From assembly GCA_016928555.1 (NCBI GenBank), contig JAFGKM010000012.1:1-34181 (forward strand): a stretch of DNA of 34,181 bases. The letters run 5' to 3'. Under the pieces are notes generated by a model that saw nothing but the letters and a program-made list of their open reading frames with translations, searched no databases and was not told the DNA's origin. Every line of letters begins with the position of its first letter. Position 1 is the first letter of the stretch. Source of the stretch: Candidatus Omnitrophota bacterium. Lineage in GTDB: Bacteria; Ratteibacteria; UBA8468; B48-G9; JAFGKM01. Shown here piece after piece: positions 1-9,864 of this stretch. The position numbers and the translations under genes are program-made.

Positions 1-6
1 CCTGAA

Positions 7-29
7 TCCTCCCCCCTCAAGGGGGAGGA
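7..29. repeat. Perfect 9-bp inverted repeat (TCCTCCCCC ctcaa GGGGGAGGA)
   Basis: Read directly: arms 7-15 and 21-29, 5-nt loop, downstream of the minus-strand deacylase. Confidence 0.7.
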
Positions 30-174
30 AACCCCTTGATATTGCTGCTTCTACTGCAAAATTTTTCATCTGTTTCTTGCCAGTACCTTCGGCCGGTAAA
101 AAAAGAAATTCTATGGTGTGCGGTAATACTTTTACAGTTTACTCCGACGGATATCGCACTGTCAATCTTTAAGG

Positions 175-1737
175 TCAGAATTTCAGGAGGAGTCTGCCGG
201 GGAGGAGGCCTGTAAGCATTCCCTTCTCTACAACCGGCATGCCGTTTACAATGACATAATCAATGCCTTCCGGCCTGCGGTTGGGATTTTGATATGTAGC
301 CCTGTCGGTTACTTTACCGGCGTCAAATATTACTATGTCCGCAAAATTCCCTTTCTTTATTTCTCCGCGTCCCTTGAGTTTCAGTTTCTCCGCAGGGGCT
401 TTGCTGAATTTGTAAACCGCCTCATCAAGAGAAAGGATTTTTCCCTCTCTTACATATCTGCCGAGAATCCTCGGGAACGTTCCCCAGAGGCGGGGATGGG
501 GACGCCTCCCGGGCAGTCCATCGGTACCCACGAACCCTATCTTTTCCTTCATTATTCTTTTAACCGACTCCTCGCTCATGGAAAAGAATACCATAAGAGG
601 ACAGCTCTTTTCTTCTGCGATAATGTCAAATAAAGTCTCCAAGGGGTCAACTCCCCTGTCTTCCGCAACCTCAAGAAGCGTCCTGCCCTCATACCTTCTG
701 TTTTTCAAAGTTTTCACCTGATTTACAAGTATCTTATCCGGACCGAGGAAAGAATAAAAACTGCCCTTTGCCGTTATATCTCTACGGGCTTTTCTTCTCT
801 CGCTGATGTCAGAAAGCCGGCTTAACAATTTCGCTTCCCCTCCCTCATGCATCCACCGGGGCAGGATAATTCCTGCGGTTGTTGAGGATGCGGCGTAAGG
901 ATACTGGTCGTAGTTGACGTTTATGCCGTTATCTCTCGCCTTATATAACATTTCCAGCATTTCATCAACTTTATCGGGAGGCGCCTTCAGATGCGAAACC
1001 TGCACGGATATGCCTGACTTTCTTCCTATTGATAAAACCTCTTTTACCGCGGGAAACAACGTAGGTCCCTCCCCTCTTACATGCGAGGCGTATATCCCGT
1101 CAAAACGCTTCAGAACGGAAGAAAGTTCAACAAGTTCCTCTTCCGGAGTAAAAACGCCCGGAGGATATACAAGGCCTGTTGACATACCCCAGCCTCCGGA
1201 TTCCATTATGCCCGTGAGAATTCTTTTCATCCCTGCAAGTTCATGGGTACTGGCAGGCCTGTCCTCAATGCCCATTACCGCCATCCTTATGTTGCCGTGG
1301 CCGGCAAGGGGAACAACGTTTGCCGCGAGGGGCATCTTTGAAAGGACATTGACGTAATCATTCCACAGGAAAGGCTCTTCCGCTCCCTTCAGCTGTCCGA
1401 GAATTGTGTTCCTATCCCTCTCAAGCAATCTGTCCTTTTCGTTTTCAGGGGAAGGGGCCGAGGAAAACCCGCAATTTCCGACAACCTCGGTGGTAATACC
1501 CTGGGTGATTTTGGCTGTACGGAAGATATTTTTGCCGAGGATAACGCGGTCATTGTGGCTGTGGAAATCTATAAAGCCCGGCGCTACGCACATACCGGAC
1601 GCATCTATGCATTTTTTGGCGGACTGTTTTATTTTTCCTACGGCAGTTATCTTTTCGCCTTCAATGCCTATGTCAGCCGTGCAGGGAGAGCCGGTTCCGT
1701 TTATTATTGTGCCGTTTTTTATAAGAAGGTCGTGCAT
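175..1737 (-). CDS. N-acyl-D-amino-acid deacylase / D-aminoacylase-like amidohydrolase
   Basis: 520 aa; N-term DLLIKNGTIINGTG, metal motif DFHSHND, GNCGFS, C-term PAEKLKLKGRGEIKKGNFADIVIFD typical of this amidohydrolase branch. Confidence 0.85.
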   Translation of the reverse strand: MHDLLIKNGTIINGTGSPCTADIGIEGEKITAVGKIKQSAKKCIDASGMCVAPGFIDFHSHNDRVILGKNIFRTAKITQGITTEVVGNCGFSSAPSPENEKDRLLERDRNTILGQLKGAEEPFLWNDYVNVLSKMPLAANVVPLAGHGNIRMAVMGIEDRPASTHELAGMKRILTGIMESGGWGMSTGLVYPPGVFTPEEELVELSSVLKRFDGIYASHVRGEGPTLFPAVKEVLSIGRKSGISVQVSHLKAPPDKVDEMLEMLYKARDNGINVNYDQYPYAASSTTAGIILPRWMHEGGEAKLLSRLSDISERRKARRDITAKGSFYSFLGPDKILVNQVKTLKNRRYEGRTLLEVAEDRGVDPLETLFDIIAEEKSCPLMVFFSMSEESVKRIMKEKIGFVGTDGLPGRRPHPRLWGTFPRILGRYVREGKILSLDEAVYKFSKAPAEKLKLKGRGEIKKGNFADIVIFDAGKVTDRATYQNPNRRPEGIDYVIVNGMPVVEKGMLTGLLPGRLLLKF

Positions 1738-1762
1738 GTTAAAATCTTTATTCCCTTGGAGA

Positions 1763-1807
1763 CGCAGGCTGAAGACCTGCGGCTACCAGTAGTGCGATGA
1801 ATCGCAC
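1763..1807. repeat. Two adjacent short palindromes (CGCAGG..CCTGCG and GTGCGAT-GA-ATCGCAC)
   Basis: Arms 1763-1768/1776-1781 and 1792-1798/1801-1807, all perfect, in the intergenic gap. Confidence 0.7.
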
Positions 1808-1935
1808 CGCTACAATCATTTCACCCCCGCCTTCTCTTGCGCCTCGTGCTTCGGTCAACGGGCTCACCGATTCGTCCCTCAGTGCTTACGGTGCTCATTA
1901 TCCTTCGCACCAGTATCCTATCCACTCAAGGAAGA

Positions 1936-2994
1936 TTAGATATTGTCATCAAAACACTGAACGCTCTTTTTAAAATCCCTGCCTTTTTTGACCAGCTCTT
2001 CGGCGGAATCCTTTCTCAGTCCTATTATCTTAATTCCCACATCTACCGTATTCTTAAGTATTTTTTCCATATCATTATAATGAGGCTGAGACATATTGAT
2101 TGCGTACAGTTTTTCAATCTTAGAAGCTTTTTCAATGTAGTGGTCGCCGCGGCCGCAGAAATGAATTCCGCCGCCGTCAAACACAGCAAGTAATTTTTCA
2201 TCGTAAGGTTTTATGAATTCTTCAAACATTTCAGGAGAAAGATTCATAGCAGAATCATCCCTCAAAAAGATATTGCCTTTATGAAGCATTGCCCATTGAG
2301 TTGAATATCCGTCCCGAAAAGGCACGAGTTTCGCCCATTCGTTCAAAAACGCTATGTATGTTTCCGTTATCAAATTGAGAATCCGGTGCACCAAATCTGT
2401 TTTGTCGATAAGGGAAATAAAGATGCTGCTTCCGTGCAGAAGTTCGCAAACATCCATGGGGCCCTGGAGGTCGGGATGAAAAATCCTTACATATTTTTTT
2501 ATTTTCGGGTAATTCCGCATAATATCAACAAACTTTTCCGCGCATTCAAAAACCTTGATTCCCAATCCCTGCCTTATGCTCGGGATGCCTTTCTCAAGCA
2601 GGCTCGCTATTTCTTTCTCTCCTCCCCTCAGCGGCATTGTTGTGGGCAGGGTATTCATTTTTTCATCCATTATGAACAACCGGGCTCCGAAAACGGAAGG
2701 CAGAATGCCTGTACCGTAATTACAACGTATATCCAGCAATTCCCCGCTGCCCCGGGATATTCTTTCAGAACACATTTTGAATTGTTGCAGCGCCATCAGT
2801 TCATAGTCATTGAGCGCTGAGTTTATTGATACTTCAGGCCATTCAACCGCCGGGTGATTTCGCCTTTCCCTGCACGGTATGAATATATCATCTTCCGTTC
2901 TGCCTTCCCAGAATGATTTCCAACTGTCGAGTAATTTGTCTTCAACTGGCGGGTCAATCCTGCTTTCAAGGTCTTCAAGGTATTTTTCAATCAT
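1936..2994 (-). CDS. Uroporphyrinogen decarboxylase (URO-D)-like protein
   Basis: 352 aa; pattern resembles URO-D-like/corrinoid methyltransferase relatives (DLQGPMDVCELLHGSS, GGGIHFCGRGDHYIE, INMSQPHYNDMEKIL). Probably not a haem HemE. Confidence 0.65.
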   Translation of the reverse strand: MIEKYLEDLESRIDPPVEDKLLDSWKSFWEGRTEDDIFIPCRERRNHPAVEWPEVSINSALNDYELMALQQFKMCSERISRGSGELLDIRCNYGTGILPSVFGARLFIMDEKMNTLPTTMPLRGGEKEIASLLEKGIPSIRQGLGIKVFECAEKFVDIMRNYPKIKKYVRIFHPDLQGPMDVCELLHGSSIFISLIDKTDLVHRILNLITETYIAFLNEWAKLVPFRDGYSTQWAMLHKGNIFLRDDSAMNLSPEMFEEFIKPYDEKLLAVFDGGGIHFCGRGDHYIEKASKIEKLYAINMSQPHYNDMEKILKNTVDVGIKIIGLRKDSAEELVKKGRDFKKSVQCFDDNI

Positions 2995-3009
2995 GTTACA
3001 TCTCCCGAA

Positions 3010-4212
3010 TTATCGCTGCAATTCAGACCTTCGGACTATCTCACGGTATGGAAATTCGATGATGAGGGAGGAAAGGAGGTTTACCGTGTAAGGAAGTATC
3101 CTTTCGTCAAGAGTGAAATTACCGCTGTGATGCGCCCCGCATTTATCCCCCATTCCTATGAATAAATATGACGACGGAACTTTTTGCGAGAAAAAGGCAA
3201 AGTCTTCTCCTCCCATTATAGGATGGTAATCAATCACATTGCCGGCAGGCAGTATGGCAGAGGCAAGACCTTTGAGTTTTTCCGAAAGCTTTGCGTCGTT
3301 GAGACATGAGGGCGAATAATTGTTGTACTCAAGTTCCCCTTTACAGCCGAAGCTTTCGCATATCTTCTTTATCTTCAGCCTCATTTCTTCAATTATCTTT
3401 TCCCGGATTTTGTTTTCCAGCGTTCTGACGGTTCCCTCAAGTTCAACCGTTTCCGGAATTATGTTGAAGGCGCTGCCCCCGTTAATTTTGCACACGGACA
3501 GAACCCCTGCTTTCATAGGGTCAAGGCACCTGCTGGGTATGGTCTGAAGGTTTTCCACAAGGCATGCGGCACATATGACCGGGTCTTTTGCAAGATGGGG
3601 GGCCGAGCCGTGCCCGCCTTTACCCTTGATTGTTATGCGGAAGGAATCAGTATTTGCCATAACCGGACCTTTTCCAATCCAAACTTTATAAAGCGGCATA
3701 TCGGAGAAGAAATGAAATCCTGTAAGATAATCCATGCCTTTGAGAACTCCTTCCTTAATCATTGCAGGAGCTCCTCCGGGCGGCTTCTCCTCGGACGGCT
3801 GGAAAATAAATTTCACGTTTACATTAAGATGCTTTTCAAGTTTTTTCAAAACTGCCGCCGTTCCAAGCAATACGGCCGTATGTCCGTCATGCCCGCAGGC
3901 ATGCATAATCCCTTTATTCACGGAGGCAAAGGGAAGCCCTGTCTTTTCCTCAACCGGAAGGGCATCCATATCCGCCCTTAAACCTATCGTTATGCCGGCT
4001 TTTCTGTCTATCCCCGCAACCACTCCGGTTTTTGCTTTCAATTTAAAAGGAATTTCATATTTCTTCAGAACACTCCTGATTTTTTCAGATGTTTTGTATT
4101 CCTCAAACCCGAGTTCAGGGTATTTATGGAAATGCCTTCTCCATGCAATAACGTCATCCTTTACTTTCGCCGTTTCCTGTTTTATTTTTTCCAATAACTC
4201 AGATTTTTCCAT
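3010..4212 (-). CDS. M20-family amidohydrolase (N-acyl-amino-acid / hippurate hydrolase-like)
   Basis: 400 aa; WRRHFHKYPELGFEEYKTS, GLRADMDALPVEE, HACGHDGHTA, FQPSEE, MGGEDFAFF motifs. Confidence 0.92.
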   Translation of the reverse strand: MEKSELLEKIKQETAKVKDDVIAWRRHFHKYPELGFEEYKTSEKIRSVLKKYEIPFKLKAKTGVVAGIDRKAGITIGLRADMDALPVEEKTGLPFASVNKGIMHACGHDGHTAVLLGTAAVLKKLEKHLNVNVKFIFQPSEEKPPGGAPAMIKEGVLKGMDYLTGFHFFSDMPLYKVWIGKGPVMANTDSFRITIKGKGGHGSAPHLAKDPVICAACLVENLQTIPSRCLDPMKAGVLSVCKINGGSAFNIIPETVELEGTVRTLENKIREKIIEEMRLKIKKICESFGCKGELEYNNYSPSCLNDAKLSEKLKGLASAILPAGNVIDYHPIMGGEDFAFFSQKVPSSYLFIGMGDKCGAHHSGNFTLDERILPYTVNLLSSLIIEFPYREIVRRSELQR

Positions 4213-4239
4213 TTTAGTGTGGATTTGCCCCCTCTTGTT

Positions 4240-5602
<1,363 letters not shown>

Positions 5603-5604
<2 letters not shown>

Positions 5605-5872
5605 ATTTATTTATCCTGTAGATATACTCGCCTTCTTTTACGTATCCGTGGTTTTCCCTGAGCATCTTTTCAGTGTAATAGGGGTCTTCCTCCATGGTAC
5701 GGATTTTTTCGCGCAGCGCTTCGTTCTCTTCCTGCAGTTTTATTATCTCGGTATTGTAATACTGCAGTTTGCGGTAATAAGTAACAAGGTTTTTTATTCT
5801 CGGTATGCTGATTAACACAAAGAAGACGCAGATGGAGATTACTATGACTTTTTTCCTGTCTCTTCTCCTCAT
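5603..5872 (-). CDS. Septum formation initiator, FtsB/DivIC family
   Basis: 89 aa; one N-terminal TM segment followed by a coiled coil (LQEENEALREKIRTMEEDPYYTEKMLREN); located between eno and serS. Confidence 0.8.
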
Positions 5873-5903
5873 TTGTTGCCTTTATCCCGCCTTTTGGCTC
5901 AGC

Positions 5904-7247
<1,344 letters not shown>

Positions 7248-7898
7248 TCAGATTTTATCCGCCAGATATTTTTTCAACGTCACAAGGTTGTCAAATAAAT
7301 TGATATCTTCAAGATTTTCAAGTTCTTCCCTCAAAGAAGACCCGGTTAGCAGTATGTATGTGTCAATAACTGCATTCCTTCCCGTTAAATAATCTATATT
7401 CATGTCGCCGGCAAAAAACATTTCGTTTCTATCGCTGCTGCCGCAAAATTCCATTATCTTAAACAGCATTTCAGGATGGGGCTTGGGGTTTCGCACGCTG
7501 TCCGCCGTGCATATTATATCAAAGTATTGTTTTATATTCAATTCTTCAAGCAGGGGCGCGACGGCGTATTCCGACCTGTTTGTAGCAACGCCGAGCCTAA
7601 AGTTTTTCCCTTTCAGGAAATCCAGCAGTTCAAGGCATCCGTCCATCAATTTTATGCGCCCTTCAAAAAATCTTATCTGGTTTTCTTTGTAAAGGGAGAG
7701 AAGCCGGTGGATATCAGGTTCCCTGACAAACCTGCCGGCGAGATTAACATCCCCTTTCCCCACTGCCCTTTTTAACGTCTCCCGGGAAATGGGAGGATAG
7801 CCGAGTTTTCCCAGCGCGCAGTTGAAAGCTTCAGTTACTGCGGCGTAGGCGTCAAGAAGTGTTCCGTCAAGGTCAAAAGCGGCAATTTTCTTTTTCAT
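7248..7898 (-). CDS. HAD-superfamily hydrolase, phosphoglycolate phosphatase-like
   Basis: KKKIAAFDLDGTLLDAYAAV, GVATNRSEYAV, NPKPHPEML, FAGDMNIDYLTGRNA. ATG at 7898 preferred over the GTG at 7910. Confidence 0.87.
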   Translation of the reverse strand: MKKKIAAFDLDGTLLDAYAAVTEAFNCALGKLGYPPISRETLKRAVGKGDVNLAGRFVREPDIHRLLSLYKENQIRFFEGRIKLMDGCLELLDFLKGKNFRLGVATNRSEYAVAPLLEELNIKQYFDIICTADSVRNPKPHPEMLFKIMEFCGSSDRNEMFFAGDMNIDYLTGRNAVIDTYILLTGSSLREELENLEDINLFDNLVTLKKYLADKI

Positions 7899-7908
7899 TT
7901 TGGGTATC

Positions 7909-7937
7909 ACTGTACACTAAACCCTTGATTGTGTCAA
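7909..7937 (-). promoter_or_regulatory. Putative sigma70-type promoter for the HAD-eno-ftsB-serS direction
   Basis: Minus strand TTGACA (7932-7937), 17-nt spacer, TACAGT (7909-7914). Confidence 0.5.
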
Positions 7938-8011
7938 CCGTCTAATATTTAGAAATCAGAAAATTGCAGCATATAGCATAGAGCGTGCAGGAAAGACAAT
8001 AAAGTCTCTAA

Positions 8012-8036
8012 CTATACGCTAAACGCTATACGCTAA
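8012..8036 (+). repeat. 11-bp direct repeat CTATACGCTAA x2
   Basis: Copies at 8012-8022 and 8026-8036, read directly. Confidence 0.7.
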
Positions 8037-8056
8037 TAAACGGGAGGTGAAAAAAG

Positions 8057-8431
8057 ATGAAAATGAAAAAAATACTTCTGGCGGGACTGGTTGTAACGCT
8101 CATTACGGCGGGAACACTCTTTGCCGAGGCTCCGCAGAACCAGGAAGGTTCCAGGGAAAGGCTTAGAAATGCTCTCCGGATAAGGCAGGAAATGCGCCAG
8201 ATTGAAAAAACAGCAATAGACAGCGACGCAGAATTGAAGGCCATAACGGAAGACATTAAGGAATTGCATCAGCAGATGCAGGAAAAACTGGAGATTAAAC
8301 TTAGAAACAACAAGGAATACCAGGGGAAGAAAAAAGAGCTTGAGGCGATGAAAGAAGAGTGGAAAAACAAGAGGCCTGGCCCCGGTCCTCAGCCCGGAAC
8401 TCCGATTGCGCCGCGCCTGTGGAAAAAATGA
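8057..8431 (+). CDS. Small exported coiled-coil protein, unknown function
   Basis: 124 aa; signal peptide MKMKKILLAGLVVTLITAGTLFAEA, E/K/Q-rich helical region, Pro-rich tail RPGPGPQPGTPIAP; SD GGGAGGTG upstream. Confidence 0.75.
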   Translation: MKMKKILLAGLVVTLITAGTLFAEAPQNQEGSRERLRNALRIRQEMRQIEKTAIDSDAELKAITEDIKELHQQMQEKLEIKLRNNKEYQGKKKELEAMKEEWKNKRPGPGPQPGTPIAPRLWKK

Positions 8432-8455
8432 AAAGACAGGGGAGGTAACCCTTGG

Positions 8456-8502
8456 AAAAAATAGGAAGGGGATTTCAAACAATCCCTTTCCTATTTTTAT
8501 TT
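8456..8502 (+). terminator. Putative Rho-independent terminator
   Basis: AAAAATAGGAAGGGGATttcaaacAATCCCTTTCCTATTTTTATTT: strong A/T-flanked stem right after the 8057-8431 gene. Confidence 0.7.
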
Positions 8503-8521
8503 ATTGGTGTATCATATAATT

Positions 8522-9388
8522 ATGTTCACCGGTATAGACATAATAACCTGCGTCGTCCTCTTAAGCGGCTTACTGCTCGGACTCATAAGAGGTTTCGTAG
8601 GACATATTCTTGACCTTGTCGGCATAATCTCCGGAATACTCCTCGCCTCTCTGGTTTACAGGGCGCCCGTAAATCTCTTTTCAAAGTTCGGCATACAGGG
8701 AAATCCCGTTGAACTGGTATGCTTCCTCGGAACGGCTGTTTTCCTCATATTTGCATTAGCGGTGCTTCTGGACATGCTTAGAAAAAGGGTCGATATCAAA
8801 CACATTGTGGACCGCATCTTCGGAATCTTGCCGGGAGCATTTACAGGGTTTATATTCTCGAGCCTCCTTTTCGTTACGATGAGCGTCTCTTTTGAATCCG
8901 CCATGGAGATACAGCAGAGCAAACTGCCCGGCTATACACTCAGGTTTTTGCCTGCAATTTACGAAAGAACGGACAGGATGGGCATAACCCTACCCAAGAT
9001 GATTTACCTGCCCAAGAAATATGCAGATGAATTCAACCCTGAAAATAAAGAAATCCGTTTCTGGAAAATAAATTTTACAAAATTTGACGGATTCACCTGC
9101 ATGGAATGCGAAGGCAGGGTTAAATTCGAAGGTTATTTTTTAAGGATTGGAGCAACAATGGTACCGAAGCTTGTCTGCACAACCTGCGGCAGGACGTCGG
9201 ACGGCTGCCAGACGTACGAAGGGTTTCACAAGCTCTACGGCAGTTGTCCGGTGGACCTGGCTGCGGATGGGTTAAGGTTTGACTGCGGCCGCTGGACAAA
9301 CTACAGGCTTATATCCCCGAAGGGATTATGCCCCGTTGACAATAAGAAGCTGAAATTCTGGGACTGGCATCCTCCCTCCAATTACTAA
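8522..9388 (+). CDS. CvpA-like membrane protein with C-terminal Cys-rich (putative zinc-ribbon) domain
   Basis: N-term MFTGIDIITCVVLLSGLLLGLIRGFVGHILDLVGIISGILLA with several TM segments; C-term has CMEC, CTTC and further Cys residues. ATG at 8522 preferred over the TTG at 8504. Confidence 0.7.
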   Translation: MFTGIDIITCVVLLSGLLLGLIRGFVGHILDLVGIISGILLASLVYRAPVNLFSKFGIQGNPVELVCFLGTAVFLIFALAVLLDMLRKRVDIKHIVDRIFGILPGAFTGFIFSSLLFVTMSVSFESAMEIQQSKLPGYTLRFLPAIYERTDRMGITLPKMIYLPKKYADEFNPENKEIRFWKINFTKFDGFTCMECEGRVKFEGYFLRIGATMVPKLVCTTCGRTSDGCQTYEGFHKLYGSCPVDLAADGLRFDCGRWTNYRLISPKGLCPVDNKKLKFWDWHPPSNY

Positions 9389-9648
9389 CCTTTCTTTTGA
9401 ATGTTTGACAGAAAATCCTCAAAAAGTCTGTTGACCATGGCCCGTCTTCTTTTTGATTTTATACGGCAGATAAATTTCCTTGCGCGATGCATGTTGAAAT
9501 CTTCGCTTATCTCAATCTCCGGCAGGTCGCGGAAAAAACCGGATTTTGCAGGATGAAAATACATGAAATCAACCAACGCTTTTTCCATGGTCGCAATCAT
9601 GGGGACCTTCATCCGAAGTTTTGTTAAATCCCAGGAAATATGTCCATT
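9385..9648 (-). pseudogene. Truncated AbiEi-type antitoxin / transcriptional regulator C-terminal remnant
   Basis: Frame reads NGHISWDLTKLRMKVPMIATMEKALVDFMYFHP...; the IATxEKALxDxxYF motif is characteristic of AbiEi-like antitoxins. A similar-looking frame continues upstream of the listed Met and ends at an in-frame TAA (9649-9651). Confidence 0.5.
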
Positions 9649-9666
9649 TTATAAGCCTAAATCTAA

Positions 9667-9695
9667 GTAATACCGAAAATAGATATATATGTCAA
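9667..9695 (-). promoter_or_regulatory. Putative promoter reading into the AbiEi remnant
   Basis: Minus strand TTGACA (9690-9695), 17-nt spacer, TATTAC (9667-9672). Confidence 0.35.
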
Positions 9696-9750
9696 CTTAT
9701 CGTATTATAAAAACAAAAACGTGTTTAAGTAAATCGCCGGCTTTCTATTT

Positions 9751-9842
9751 GCGTATAGGGCAAGACATCAAGGAAGAGGCAACGAGGCGTATGTAACAAT
9801 ACGCCGACGAAACCGATGACGCAGATAACGCTGCTGTATGCG
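9751..9842. repeat. Intergenic palindromic repeat element
   Basis: Central perfect GGCGTAT (9786-9792)/ATACGCC (9799-9805); outer imperfect GCGTATAG (9751-9758)/CTGTATGC (near 9834-9841). Confidence 0.6.
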
Positions 9843-9864
9843 TGAAGAGAAAACGGGGAGGGGG

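Noticed and set aside
8026-8482. Minus-strand ORFs (8026-8256, 8033-8482) opposite the small exported protein
   Set aside because: The plus-strand frame has an SD, a signal peptide and a downstream terminator. The minus frames are low-complexity shadows.
8515-8520. Perfect TATAAT immediately before the CvpA-like ATG
   Set aside because: It ends 2 nt before the ATG, so transcription would start inside the gene. There is also no clear -35. It is more likely AT-rich coincidence.
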